Positions 10,858-19,984 of a DNA stretch of 64,000 bases are shown one piece after another. The position numbers and the translations under genes are program-made. The stretch is from Bog-473 sp963726005 (lineage in GTDB: Bacteria > Actinomycetota > Acidimicrobiia > Acidimicrobiales > RAAP-2). Each line of letters opens with the position of its first letter. The stretch's first letter is position 1. Under the pieces are notes generated by a model that did no database searches, was not told where the DNA came from, and saw nothing but the letters and a program-made list of their open reading frames with translations. The stretch is from assembly GCA_963726005.1 (NCBI GenBank), contig CAVSAT010000008.1:1-64000 (forward strand), in the 5' to 3' direction.

Positions 10858-12495
10858 TCAGGATTCGAGTACGGCGCTCTGCCCGTGATGAGCCGGGAGC
10901 GCGGCTAGCCGTGACCGGTCGATCCGCCATGACGTGGTCCAGTTGCCGAGCGGGAAGATCGCCACCGCCCACAGGACCATGACGGCGAGCACCATGCTGA
11001 GCGGGTCGGTGTGCACCAGCTGGTTCAGCAGATCGGTGCCGCCCGTCAGCCCGATGAAGGGCACGATCGCCGAGAGCCCGAGCACGGCGTAGAGCATCCG
11101 CCCTGTGACGACGGGCGCCACGATGATGATGCCCCAGGTGAGGTACCAGGGCTGGACCACGGGCCCGAGCAGCACGAAGGTCATCATCGTGATGCCAAGG
11201 GCGCCGAGCACGCCGAGGCGCTCGCGATGGCGCAGGCAGTAGAAGGCGACCGCTGCCGCCCCGATCAGGCCGATGGCCCGCGTGAGCGTGAGAACCCCTC
11301 CCAGACCGACACCGATGCCGACCACGTGGGCCGATCCGCTGATGAGAAGGCCCACACCGGTGGCGGGAGCCATCCAGGAGCGGACGGTGCCCGGCGTGCC
11401 GAGGTTGGCAATCCACCCCCAGCCGAGGCCGGAAACCAACGAGAGGACACCCATCACGCTGACCGTGATGAGGCCCGAGCGCAGGATCGTGCGCGTACGC
11501 CGGCGCCAGCTCGCCAACGGGCCGGCCCAGTCCCACGCCACGTAGACGATGCCCATGGCCGCGGGCACCTTGATGGAGGCCGCGAGCGCGCACAGCACGA
11601 TGCCCCACGCAGGGTGGCGGCAGCGCGCCGCCGTCACGCCGGCCAGGAGGAGGCCCACCATGATGGCGTCGTTGTGGGCGCCGCCGACCAGGGCCAGCAG
11701 GGTCAACGGGTTGAGGACGGCGAGCACGAACGCGGGGCCGGCGTCGCGGCCGAATGAGCGGGCAAGCTTGGGAACGCAGTAGGCGATCAGCGCAATGCCG
11801 ACGACCGACTGGAGCCGCAGCAGCAGCACGGTGACCAGCGCGTGGTGGAAGCTCAACGAGGCCGACCAGCCCGCGAGCATGAGGAAGAGCGGCCCGTAGG
11901 GAGCGGCCGTGTTGATCCAGAGGGGATCGACACCCGAGACGTACGGCCCCGAGCCCAGGGTTCCCGGTCCGTAGTGGTACGGGTTGATGTGGTGGCTCAT
12001 CATCTCGCCCTGGGCTGCGTAGGAGAACACGTCCCGGCTGAAGAGCGGAGCCACGACCAAGAGCGGCGTCAGCCACAGAGCGAGCATGTAGCCCAACTGA
12101 CGGATCGGCACGCCGGGGCGGGCACGGAGCGTCTGGTACAGGCCGAACCAGACGCGCACGAAGAGGACCATCCCTCCGTAGACGGCCACGACACCCGGGA
12201 GCATCAACACTGTCGTCGGCCAGGTGGCCTCGCCGAAGAACCAGGTCCCGCCCATCTCGAGCTTGAAGGGCGAACTGGGCAATGACGCGCCGAGGCAGAT
12301 GGACATGACGGCGACGAAACCCAAGAGAGCGGGTCGGCGCAGGAAGGACCAGTCACCCGGTTCGCCCGAGTCCGCCTCCACCCGCTCGGTCAGCGTGAGA
12401 CCGCCGGTGAGTCGAAGTCGCGCGGCGTCTGTCCGCATGGAAAGGCCGCGTAGGCGCGTGCCCACCCGGTCCAGTACCAGTGGTGCAGGAGACAT
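10858..12495 (-). CDS. Polyprenol-phosphate-mannose-dependent mannosyltransferase, MptA/MptB-like
   Basis: Integral membrane GT-C glycosyltransferase, about 545 residues with ten or more membrane segments. FSRDVFSYAAQGEMM holds the acidic residue expected in the first extracellular loop of GT-C enzymes, and INPYHYGP, NPLTLLALVGGAHND and GPVVQPWYLTWG are typical of the actinobacterial alpha-1,6-mannosyltransferase family that extends lipomannan-type chains. The ATG at 12495 (MSPAPLVLD) is chosen, because a good promoter and a leader hairpin lie upstream; a GTG at 12510 and earlier codons are open but lack a ribosome site. It probably adds mannose to a lipid- or wall-linked glycan outside the membrane. 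Confidence 0.85.
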   Translation of the reverse strand: MSPAPLVLDRVGTRLRGLSMRTDAARLRLTGGLTLTERVEADSGEPGDWSFLRRPALLGFVAVMSICLGASLPSSPFKLEMGGTWFFGEATWPTTVLMLPGVVAVYGGMVLFVRVWFGLYQTLRARPGVPIRQLGYMLALWLTPLLVVAPLFSRDVFSYAAQGEMMSHHINPYHYGPGTLGSGPYVSGVDPLWINTAAPYGPLFLMLAGWSASLSFHHALVTVLLLRLQSVVGIALIAYCVPKLARSFGRDAGPAFVLAVLNPLTLLALVGGAHNDAIMVGLLLAGVTAARCRHPAWGIVLCALAASIKVPAAMGIVYVAWDWAGPLASWRRRTRTILRSGLITVSVMGVLSLVSGLGWGWIANLGTPGTVRSWMAPATGVGLLISGSAHVVGIGVGLGGVLTLTRAIGLIGAAAVAFYCLRHRERLGVLGALGITMMTFVLLGPVVQPWYLTWGIIIVAPVVTGRMLYAVLGLSAIVPFIGLTGGTDLLNQLVHTDPLSMVLAVMVLWAVAIFPLGNWTTSWRIDRSRLAALPAHHGQSAVLES

Positions 12496-12536
12496 CGCGT
12501 TTTCGTCCACGGGGATTGTCAGTCTTGCTCGTCGTG

Positions 12537-12553
12537 TCCGGCTACGAGCCGGA
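12537..12553 (-). promoter_or_regulatory. Leader hairpin before the mannosyltransferase
   Basis: Perfect seven-base stem TCCGGCT/AGCCGGA with a three-base loop in the untranslated leader, 42 bases before the ATG. No poly-U follows. Its role is unknown; it could stabilise the transcript. Confidence 0.35.
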
Positions 12554-12605
12554 GTGGAGGGGGGAGGACCATGTGAGCGTGGGTCCGCAATAGATCTGAA
12601 ACGAC

Positions 12606-12633
12606 ATTGTAACGGAGGGGAGGTGGGTGGCAA
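12606..12633 (-). promoter_or_regulatory. Promoter of the mannosyltransferase gene
   Basis: On the minus strand TTGCCA (12628-12633) and TACAAT (12606-12611) are 16 bases apart, a strong sigma-70-like pair. It sits between tRNA-Tyr and the mannosyltransferase and predicts a leader of about 100 bases. Confidence 0.6.
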
Positions 12634-12669
12634 GGGTCAAAGGACCCAACTGTTGTGCATCATTGTGCG

Positions 12670-12752
12670 TGGGCCGGGGAGGATTCGAACCTCCGTAGGT
12701 ATTAACCGACAGGTTTACAGCCTGTTTCCTTTGGCCACTCGGACACCGACCC
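12670..12752 (-). tRNA. tRNA-Tyr (GTA)
   Basis: Class II tRNA with a long variable arm, 83 bases, on the minus strand. The acceptor GGGTCGG pairs with CCGGCCC, the anticodon stem ACAGG/CCTGT encloses CTGTAAA with anticodon GTA, and the T-arm is GGTTCGAATCC. Confidence 0.96.
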
Positions 12753-12817
12753 GCGGCGGGCGAGATTACCGCGCCCGACCACCTCGGAACGGCAGCCGGC
12801 GCCGGTACGCTGAGGGC

Positions 12818-13339
12818 ATGCCCACTTTTGACATCGTCTCCGAAGTCGACATGCAAGAGGTGCGCAACGCGGTCGACCAGGCCAACCGGGAGGCCGCCAC
12901 CCGCTTCGACTTCAAGAACACCGACTCTGCCATCGACCTGGGAGAGGGCGAGCTCGTGCTCCGCTCCTCCACCGAGGACCGGCTGCGTGCCCTCCATCAG
13001 GTGTTGGACGAGAAGTTGGTCAAGCGCCAGGTCTCCTTGAAGGCGTTCGAGGACGGACGTATCGAGGAGGCCCAGAAGGGCACCGCACGCCAGAGGGTGG
13101 CCATTAGAGCAGGCATCTCGTCGGACCACGCCAAGCGCCTGAACAAGTTCATCAAGGACCTCGGCCTCAAGGGAGTGTCGTCCCAGACCCAGGGCGAACA
13201 GCTCCGGGTCTCGGGCAAGAAGCGGGACGACCTCCAAGAGGTGATCGCCAAGTGCAAGGCGGAGGACTTCGGCATCCCGCTGCAATTCGAGCAATTTCAG
13301 GGACTGATCCGCCCGGTCGATCAGTCGGGTGATGTGTGA
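12818..13339 (+). CDS. YajQ family nucleotide-binding protein
   Basis: Small cytoplasmic protein of 173 residues made of two alpha/beta domains. The start MPTFDIVSEVDMQEVRNAVD, the DFKNTDSAIDL stretch and the end EDFGIPLQFEQF are diagnostic of the YajQ family. Members bind RNA, GTP or, in Xanthomonas, cyclic di-GMP as a transcription co-factor; the role here is not known. The ATG at 12818 is used, as the frame upstream runs through the tRNA-Tyr gene. Its 3' end overlaps the convergent GtrA gene by 19 bases. Confidence 0.95.
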   Translation: MPTFDIVSEVDMQEVRNAVDQANREAATRFDFKNTDSAIDLGEGELVLRSSTEDRLRALHQVLDEKLVKRQVSLKAFEDGRIEEAQKGTARQRVAIRAGISSDHAKRLNKFIKDLGLKGVSSQTQGEQLRVSGKKRDDLQEVIAKCKAEDFGIPLQFEQFQGLIRPVDQSGDV

Positions 13340-13851
13340 GCTGACCGCTCTTCCTCCTCTTGGGCCAGGTGCTCGTCGAACTCGTCGAGCTCAATCCGGA
13401 ACAGCCGGTTGAAGAGGAGCAGTTTCGCAATCCAGAAGATCCCGAACGACAGGACATTGGCCAACAGGACGAGGAGCGTCTGCTCCGCGTGGTCCAGGTT
13501 GAGCGCCTGGCCGATGTGCTTGGCCAGGGAAGCACCCACGATGGCGAAGGCGATGCCGATAGCCGCCAGCGTCCAGAACGGGACCACTTCCTTCAAGAAA
13601 TGGGACCGACCGTGCTTACCCCAGGCCCACTTGCGATTGAGCCAGTAGGAGGGGAACGTGGCCACGACGTTGCCGAAGACGGTGCTCGGCACCTCGCTCC
13701 AAAGGCGCAGCACGCCGTAGACGACGAAGATGACGAAGAGCGACACGGCCGACGAGATGACCGAGACCATCGTGTAGCGGAATACCTTCCGTCCCTCGTG
13801 CGTGTGCAACCAGTCGTAGAGCGCCTGGAGCCGGGCCACCACCACCGCCAC
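13321..13851 (-). CDS. GtrA-like four-helix membrane protein
   Basis: 176 residues with four membrane segments (roughly 24-46, 55-72, 91-112 and 124-145) and a C-terminal acidic tail. FRYTMVSVISSAVSLFVIF and FPSYWLNRKWAWG match the GtrA/DPMS family (Pfam GtrA), whose members flip or help transfer polyprenyl-linked sugars. It could serve the same glycan pathways as the mannosyltransferase nearby, but the link is only positional. It is convergent with yajQ, overlapping by 19 bases. Confidence 0.88.
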   Translation of the reverse strand: MAVVVARLQALYDWLHTHEGRKVFRYTMVSVISSAVSLFVIFVVYGVLRLWSEVPSTVFGNVVATFPSYWLNRKWAWGKHGRSHFLKEVVPFWTLAAIGIAFAIVGASLAKHIGQALNLDHAEQTLLVLLANVLSFGIFWIAKLLLFNRLFRIELDEFDEHLAQEEEERSAHTSPD

Positions 13852-13909
13852 ACCCTAGCGTGATCGTCAATTCGGTCCCAGGTCGGTTGGGCACCGTGTC
13901 ACCGCCCGT

Positions 13910-15139
13910 TCACCCCCTGTCAACGACCTCGGAGGCGGCTGTGAGCAAGCGGTTGTGACGAGCAACTTCGCCGAACCACTGGGCGCTCGGTTTGGGCCGG
14001 CGCTCGAACGTCCCCGGGGCCACCGACACCAGCCCGAATTTGGGCCCGTAGCCCAGGTGCCACTCGAAGTTGTCGAGCAGGCTCCAGACGAAGTAGCCCC
14101 GCAGGTCGATGCCGTCCTCGAGGCAGCGGTGCGCGCTGCGCAGCGCGTCGGAGACGAACGCGATGCGCTCGGTGTCGTCGGCCGTGGCGATCCCGTTCTC
14201 GGTCACCACCACGGGCCTCCCGCTCACCTCGGCGGCCCGCCGGACCGTGTGCTCGACCGCCTGGGGCCAGCGCTCGTCGCCCATCTGCGTGAGGGGCACG
14301 GCGGGGTCGTTCGGGGCCAGGCCGTCGGGGCCGAAGTGCATGCGCGTGTAGCACTGCACCCCGACGAAGTCGTCACCATCGGTCGCCCGGAGGAAGACGT
14401 TCTCGAGCATCTCCTCGGCCGCGTCGCGCAACGCCTCTCCTCCCTCCTCTGCGGTGATCTCGGCCATGGACAATGTCAGGCCCACCGGGAAGTCGCCGGG
14501 ACCGGCTCGCAGGGCGTCCACGGCCAGGCGGTGTGCGCGCACCATCGCCTCGTTCACCGCGCCGTACCGGACAAAGTCCTCTTTTACCCCGGGCGGGTAC
14601 TGGCCTTGGAAGTACCCCATCACCCCCACCACGTTGGGCTCGTTGATGGTGCACGCCCATCCGATCAGGTCACCGAGGTACATGCACGCCCGGGCAACGA
14701 AACGGGCGAAGCGCTCCGGGGCGTCGGGCGCCTCCCAACCGCCGCGTCGCGTGAGCCACAACGGCGTCGTGAAGTGGTGGAAGGTCACGACCGGGACGAT
14801 CCCGTGGCCGTGACAGGCCGCACACATTCTTCGGTAGTGCTCCAGCGCGGCCGTGGAGAACTCACCTTCGGCGGGCTCGATACGGCTCCACTCGAGTGCG
14901 AAGCGGTACGCGGTGAGTCCCATGTCGGCGACAAGCTGTACGTCTTCGCGCCAGCGGTGGAAGGAGTCGCACGCGTCGCCACTCGGTTCGAGGGTGCCCG
15001 ACGTCGGATCGTGCTCCCAGGCCCACCAGTCGTTGTTGACGTTGCCGCCTTCGATCTGATGTGCCGCCGTGGCGACGCCCCAGGTGAACCCTTCCGGGAA
15101 GACGAGCTCGATCTCCTTGGACTGCGCCGCGGGTGTCAC
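13910..15139 (-). CDS. GH1 family beta-glycosidase
   Basis: Beta-glucosidase-type enzyme of 409 residues with a TIM-barrel GH1 fold. The N-terminal signature FPEGFTWGVATAAHQIEGG is present, as are the acid/base Glu167 in TINEP and the nucleophile Glu314 in VTENG. ERRPKPSAQWF near the end is the usual aglycone-side segment. There is no signal peptide, so it is probably cytoplasmic and acts on imported beta-glycosides. It is slightly shorter than typical members (440-480). It stands alone, 58 bases before gtrA. The GTG at 15139 is the start; a GTG-rich upstream region offers no better choice. Confidence 0.94.
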   Translation of the reverse strand: MTPAAQSKEIELVFPEGFTWGVATAAHQIEGGNVNNDWWAWEHDPTSGTLEPSGDACDSFHRWREDVQLVADMGLTAYRFALEWSRIEPAEGEFSTAALEHYRRMCAACHGHGIVPVVTFHHFTTPLWLTRRGGWEAPDAPERFARFVARACMYLGDLIGWACTINEPNVVGVMGYFQGQYPPGVKEDFVRYGAVNEAMVRAHRLAVDALRAGPGDFPVGLTLSMAEITAEEGGEALRDAAEEMLENVFLRATDGDDFVGVQCYTRMHFGPDGLAPNDPAVPLTQMGDERWPQAVEHTVRRAAEVSGRPVVVTENGIATADDTERIAFVSDALRSAHRCLEDGIDLRGYFVWSLLDNFEWHLGYGPKFGLVSVAPGTFERRPKPSAQWFGEVARHNRLLTAASEVVDRG

Positions 15140-15213
15140 GCTGCCGCAGGGTAGTTGCGGCCGCGGCGGCGTGCCCGGCGACGGACGATCCGCCCGCCTG
15201 CGAACATGGGCGG

Positions 15214-16080
15214 ATGAGCACGTCCTTGGAGTTCCTCGTCGATCTGCTTGATCTCGAACCCATTGAGGTCAACATCTTCCGGGGCATCCAGCCCAACGAG
15301 GAGCGTCAGCGCGTGTTCGGCGGGCAGGTGGCGGGGCAGGCGCTCATGGCCGCCGGGCAGACGGTCGAGCACGGACGCGTGCATTCGCTGCACTCGTACT
15401 TCCTCCGCCCCGGCGACCCCAGCGTTCCGATCCTCTATGAAGTGGACCGCATCAGGGACGGGCGGTCGTTCACGACCCGGCGCGTCGTCGCCATTCAGCA
15501 CGGTCGGGCCATCTTCAACCTGGAGGCTTCCTTCCACGATCTCGAGCAGGGCCTGGAGCACCAGTTCCCCATGCCCGACGTACCCGACCCCGAGTCACTG
15601 CCGCCGCTCTACCAGCGCCTCGAGCCTTGGAAGGAGGAGCTGGCCGAATGGTTCGACCGGCCCCACCCGATCGACCAGCGCCATATCGGAGACCTCCCCT
15701 GGCACCCGAGCGGGACGGGCGAGCCGTGCCAGCGGGTGTGGATCCGGGCGGACGGCGAGTTGCCCGAGGACCCGTTGCTGCACGCCTGCGTGGCCACCTA
15801 CGCGTCCGACATGTCCCTCATCGACACGATCCTCGCCCCGCACGAGGTCCGCTGGGACGACGACGACTTCATGAGCGCGAGCCTGGACCACTGCATGTGG
15901 TTCCACCGACCCTTCCGTGCCGACGAGTGGCTGCTCTACGACATGGACTCCCCGGTGGCGACCCACGGCCGCGGCCTGGCCCGCGGCTTCCTGTTCGACC
16001 GCCAGGGGAGGTTGTGCGTCTCGCTGGCCCAGGAGGGTTTGATGCGCCTCTTGCAGAAGAAGGGTGGCGCCGGCCGTTAG
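15214..16080 (+). CDS. tesB: Acyl-CoA thioesterase II (TesB-like)
   Basis: Double hot-dog thioesterase of 288 residues that hydrolyses fatty acyl-CoA to free acid and CoA. The N-terminal half has RVFGGQVAGQALMAAGQTV and SLHSYFLRPGDP; the C-terminal half has SLDHCMWFHRPFRADEWLLY and GRGLARGFLFDRQGRL, with the active-site Asp in SLDH. The ATG at 15214 follows a short GC-rich gap after the divergent GH1 gene. Its stop overlaps the convergent citrate synthase stop by four bases. Confidence 0.95.
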   Translation: MSTSLEFLVDLLDLEPIEVNIFRGIQPNEERQRVFGGQVAGQALMAAGQTVEHGRVHSLHSYFLRPGDPSVPILYEVDRIRDGRSFTTRRVVAIQHGRAIFNLEASFHDLEQGLEHQFPMPDVPDPESLPPLYQRLEPWKEELAEWFDRPHPIDQRHIGDLPWHPSGTGEPCQRVWIRADGELPEDPLLHACVATYASDMSLIDTILAPHEVRWDDDDFMSASLDHCMWFHRPFRADEWLLYDMDSPVATHGRGLARGFLFDRQGRLCVSLAQEGLMRLLQKKGGAGR

Positions 16081-17351
16081 CGCGCGTCGATCGGCGTGTA
16101 GTTCCGCTCCTCGGGGCCGATGTAGAGCTGGCGCGGACGGGCGATTTTCGAGTCCTGGTCGAGCATCTCCTGCCAGTGCGCGAGCCAGCCCGAGGTGCGA
16201 GGGATGGCGAAGAGGACGGGGAACATCTCGAGCGGGAACCCCATCGCCTGGTAGATGAGCCCCGAGTAGAAATCGACATTCGGGTAGAGGCGCCGGGACG
16301 TGAAGTACTCGTCGTTGAGGGCGATCTCCTCGAGCTTCAGCGCGATGTCGAGCAGCGGGTTCTTTCCTGTCACCTCGAAGACCTCGTCAGCGGTGCGTTT
16401 GATGATCTTCGCCCGCGGGTCGTAGCTCTTGTACACGCGGTGTCCGAAGCCCTGGAGGCGCTGGCCCCCTGTCCCAGCCTTCACGGTCGCGATGAAGTCC
16501 GGCACGTTCTCGATGCTGCCGATGTCGGTGAGCATCCGGATGACGGCCTCGTTGGCCCCGCCGTGCCGGGGTCCGTACAGCGCGGCCGCCGCGGCAGCGG
16601 TGGCTGAGTAGGGATCCGAATGCGACGACCCGACGACGCGCATGGCCGTGGTCGAGCAATTCTGCTCGTGGTCCGCGTGCAGGATGAACAGGATGTCGAG
16701 CGCGCGGGCCAGTACCGGATCGGCCTCGAACCTCGGTTCGGCAACCTTCCACAGCATCGAGAGGAAGTTCGGCGCGAAATCGAGCGAATTGTCGGGATAG
16801 ACGAAGGGCATGCCCACGCTGAAGCGGTGTGCCGCGGCGGCCAGTGTGGGCATCTTCGCGATGAGCCGGATGATCTGCTTGCTGCGGGACTCGGGATCGA
16901 AGATGTCCTTGGCGTCGAGATAGAAGGTCGACAGGGCGGCCACGGCCGAGACGAGCATGCCCATTGGGTGGGCGTCGTAGTGGAAGCCCTCGAGGAATCG
17001 CTTGCGGACGTTCTCGTGGATGAACGTGTGGTAGGTGACTTCGTGGCGCCAGGCCGCGAACTCCTCCTCGTTGGGCAGCTCACCGTTGAGTAGGAGGTAC
17101 GCCACCTCCAGGTAGGTCGAGCTCTCGGCCAATTGCTCAATGGGGTAGCCGCGGTAGCGCAGGATCCCGGCATCACCGTCGAGGTACGTGATGGCACTCT
17201 CGCAGGCCGCGGTCGACATGAAGCCAGGATCGAAGAACCAGACCCCGGGGAGGAGCTTGGCCCATTCCTCGGCCGAGACCCCGCCGTTGACCAGCGGGAT
17301 CTCCATGGACTCGCCATTGCGATTGTCCGTGATCGTGATGCTCTCGGCCAC
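16077..17351 (-). CDS. gltA: Citrate synthase
   Basis: Type II (hexameric-type) citrate synthase, 424 residues, condensing acetyl-CoA and oxaloacetate. Catalytic histidines are in LHADHEQNCST (the substrate-binding His) and GFGHRVYKSYDPRAK, and the catalytic Asp in YPNVDFYSGL. The sequence YIGPEERNYTPIDAR closes the protein. Start GTG or ATG region: the frame begins at 17351 with GGAGGG about 8 bases upstream. A weak TAGGAT -10-like element lies near 17390. The stop overlaps the convergent tesB by four bases. Confidence 0.97.
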   Translation of the reverse strand: MAESITITDNRNGESMEIPLVNGGVSAEEWAKLLPGVWFFDPGFMSTAACESAITYLDGDAGILRYRGYPIEQLAESSTYLEVAYLLLNGELPNEEEFAAWRHEVTYHTFIHENVRKRFLEGFHYDAHPMGMLVSAVAALSTFYLDAKDIFDPESRSKQIIRLIAKMPTLAAAAHRFSVGMPFVYPDNSLDFAPNFLSMLWKVAEPRFEADPVLARALDILFILHADHEQNCSTTAMRVVGSSHSDPYSATAAAAAALYGPRHGGANEAVIRMLTDIGSIENVPDFIATVKAGTGGQRLQGFGHRVYKSYDPRAKIIKRTADEVFEVTGKNPLLDIALKLEEIALNDEYFTSRRLYPNVDFYSGLIYQAMGFPLEMFPVLFAIPRTSGWLAHWQEMLDQDSKIARPRQLYIGPEERNYTPIDAR

Positions 17352-17454
17352 GTGAAGAGCCCTCCAGTTCCAGATTTCGGTGCCTACCGATCCTATGACG
17401 AGGAGGGAGCACGGGCGACACGCGGCCGGCCGGCGGCGTGTCGAGGGGAAGGGC

Positions 17455-18555
17455 TCAGGATGCGGGCGCGACCTGCAGCGCCTGCTGAAGCATGGTGTTG
17501 GCCGTCTGCGTCTGTCCCACCGGGAGCAACACCACGACCGTCAGCAGGTACGTGGCGCCGGGTACGACGTTGAAGCTGACCTGGGGCAGCGTCACGGAGG
17601 CGCCGAGGGACAAGGCGGCGGACTCGACTTGGGTCGCGGTGGCTCCGGATGACTGGTTCGCCAGCGTGTAGCGGACGGAGGCGTGCGGCTCATCGACCGA
17701 ACCCTGGTTGGCGAGGACGACCGAGACCCCGATCTGGGACCCCGGGCTGAGGACCGAGACGTTCGCCGGCACGCCCTGCGGCGTCGGCAGCGCCGGCGGG
17801 CTCAGCCGCACCGTGCGGAGGACGACGTTGTGGGCCGACACCAAGGTGGGCGAGGTGGCAATGAGATCGACCTGGGCCGCTACGGAACCAACTTGCCACA
17901 GCTGGGGGTCGGTGACCCAGACCGACGACGGAAGCCGGCCGTGGCCGGCCGCCGACGCCAAGGACCTTCGCACCGAGCGGTAGAGGGCATCCGCACGGGA
18001 CAGGAGTGCGCCGGCCGACGCGATGCGGTTCGTCGCCTGCGTCGCGGAGAGCGAGACGGTCGAGGCGGCGGGAACGCCTCCATCGGAGGGCGAGCCGGCG
18101 GGGACGATGGGTTGCATTCCGAGAAATCCGTCGACGGCGGCGCGCAGTTCGCTCATGGACTGAGCCCGCTGGGCGAAGACCGCGGCGAAGGCGGCCGCCA
18201 TCTGACCAGACGGGTTCGAGCTGGCGGCGAGGTTCGCCCGTGCCGCCTCGGTCGCGGACTGCTGCACGGCGCTGTCCAACCCGACCTGGAGGCCCTGGCG
18301 GGTCTGACCCTGCAGGCCACGCAAAAGGGTGCGCACCTGCGACGCCGTGGCGTTGGACTGCGCGGCAACCACCGCACCCTGCGCTGCGAGTGCACGGTTG
18401 GAATTTGCGTCGTAGCCCTGCGATTGCCGCGACACCTGGGAGAGCCCGCCCACGAGGAGCGCGAGGCCGATCACCACCGCGATGAGCAGGATGATCGGCC
18501 GGGCCGGTGATCGACGGCGCGCGCGGCGGCGTGGCCTGCGTGGCGACATCGCCAC
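17455..18555 (-). CDS. Membrane-anchored extracellular protein with CARDB-like C-terminus, function unknown
   Basis: 366 residues. An arginine-rich cytoplasmic N-terminus (MAMSPRRPRRRARRR) is followed by one membrane segment at about residues 21-40 (IILLIAVVIGLALLVGGL). The extracellular part has an Ala/Gln/Ser-rich helical region with predicted coiled-coil character (residues about 55-210) and a C-terminal beta-rich region (VSVLSPGSQIGVSVVLANQG...) resembling a CARDB or adhesion-type domain. I do not recognise the family. It lies between gltA and the SQD1-like gene on the same strand, but the gaps are too long to show an operon. An alternative start is the ATG at 18549. Confidence 0.75.
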   Translation of the reverse strand: MAMSPRRPRRRARRRSPARPIILLIAVVIGLALLVGGLSQVSRQSQGYDANSNRALAAQGAVVAAQSNATASQVRTLLRGLQGQTRQGLQVGLDSAVQQSATEAARANLAASSNPSGQMAAAFAAVFAQRAQSMSELRAAVDGFLGMQPIVPAGSPSDGGVPAASTVSLSATQATNRIASAGALLSRADALYRSVRRSLASAAGHGRLPSSVWVTDPQLWQVGSVAAQVDLIATSPTLVSAHNVVLRTVRLSPPALPTPQGVPANVSVLSPGSQIGVSVVLANQGSVDEPHASVRYTLANQSSGATATQVESAALSLGASVTLPQVSFNVVPGATYLLTVVVLLPVGQTQTANTMLQQALQVAPAS

Positions 18556-18581
18556 AGGAACCTACAGCGGCAACTGCCGGG

Positions 18582-19784
18582 TTACACCGCGAGGAACGAT
18601 GCGCCGGGCGTCTCCCCGGCCGTCGTGAGCGTGCTGGCGCTAGATCGCCACTGCACCGTGGGGGCGATCGCGCGGACGTCCACCCGGTCTCGGTGGCTCT
18701 CGACCAGCCCCAAGATCCCGGAAATGACGTCGTCCGTGAGGGGGTGCGGCTCCAGACCCAGGTCGAGCAGCTTGGTGTTGGCGGCCTTGAAATAGTGGTC
18801 CTCGTGCTCGACCCGAGGGTTGGACAGGCCCTCCGCGATGTCGACCCGGGTCGGGCAGACGCGCCTGACCATCTCGGCCATCTCGCGCACCGAGAACGAC
18901 TCGGTGAACTGATTGAAGACCCGGAACTCACCGCCCTCAGCGGGATTCTCGAGGGCCAGTGTCACGCAGGCGAGCGTGTCGCGGATGTTGAGCATGCCGC
19001 GGGTCTGGCCTCCGGCGCCGTAGACGGTCAACGGGTGGCCTGTGACGGCCTGGACGCAGAACCGATTCAGCACGGTGCCGAACACGCCGTCGTAGTCGAA
19101 GCGGGTCGCCAGGACGGGGTCGAGATCGGTCTCATCGGTCGACTGGCCGTAGACGATCCCCTGGTTCAGATCGGTGGAGCGCAGCCCCCAGACCCGACAG
19201 GCGAACATGATGTTGTGGCTGTCGTGCACCTTGGACAGGTGGTAAAACGAGCCTGGCTGCTTGGGGAAAGGCAACACGTCGGTGCGGCCCTTGTGCGTGA
19301 TTTCGATGAACCCCTCTTCGATGTCGATATTGGGGTAGCCGTACTCGCCCATTGTCCCGAGCTTGACGAGATGGATCGAAGGGTCGACCTCGGCGATCGC
19401 GTACATCAGGTTGAGCGTGCCCACCACGTTGTTGACCTGCGTGTAGACAGCATGCTCGCGGTCGATCATTGAGTACGGCGCCGAGCGTTGTTCGCCGAAG
19501 TGCACGATGGCGTCGGGCTTGGCTTCGGCGACCACGCCGTAGGTGAAGGCGGCGTCAGTGAGGTTCCCGATGCGCACGTTGATGGCGCGTCCGGAGACCT
19601 GCTCCCAGCGCGTCACCCGATCGGGTAGGGGCGCGATGGGGACGAGGCTGTCGACCCCCATCTCACGGTCGTATTCGCGGCGCACGAGGTTGTCGGCGAC
19701 GGTGACCTCGTGGCCACGGGCCGACAGGTGAAGGGCGGTCGGCCAGCCGAGGTAGCCGTCTCCGCCGAGAACCAGGATCTTCAT
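18582..19784 (-). CDS. sqd1: UDP-sulfoquinovose synthase (SQD1-like)
   Basis: Extended short-chain dehydrogenase of 400 residues that makes UDP-sulfoquinovose from UDP-glucose and sulfite. The NAD-binding GGDGYLGW at residues 8-15 and the hallmark strings FGEQRSAPYSMID, LGTMGEYGYPNIDIEEG and SFYHLSKVHDSHN identify this branch rather than UDP-glucose epimerase. The ATG at 19784 has GAAGGG upstream; an in-frame GTG six bases earlier is possible. No SqdX/SQD2 glycosyltransferase is nearby, so the product may go to sulfolipid made elsewhere or to a surface glycan. Confidence 0.9.
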   Translation of the reverse strand: MKILVLGGDGYLGWPTALHLSARGHEVTVADNLVRREYDREMGVDSLVPIAPLPDRVTRWEQVSGRAINVRIGNLTDAAFTYGVVAEAKPDAIVHFGEQRSAPYSMIDREHAVYTQVNNVVGTLNLMYAIAEVDPSIHLVKLGTMGEYGYPNIDIEEGFIEITHKGRTDVLPFPKQPGSFYHLSKVHDSHNIMFACRVWGLRSTDLNQGIVYGQSTDETDLDPVLATRFDYDGVFGTVLNRFCVQAVTGHPLTVYGAGGQTRGMLNIRDTLACVTLALENPAEGGEFRVFNQFTESFSVREMAEMVRRVCPTRVDIAEGLSNPRVEHEDHYFKAANTKLLDLGLEPHPLTDDVISGILGLVESHRDRVDVRAIAPTVQWRSSASTLTTAGETPGASFLAV

Positions 19785-19984
19785 GCTCACCCTTCGTGTG
19801 CTCAGTCTCCGCGCTTTTGTTACGGAGTGATGTCAGTTCTCATCATGGGACAGAACCCTGAATCCTGCCTGTGTAGAGCCTGTAATTGGCGTGAGAGCAG
19901 GGATTTTTCTTTGTTTGCGAGCCTAGGTCGCACTGTTTCGGCGTCCGTGACCTCAGTGTGAGGGAATTGTCAGGAAGATCCGCC

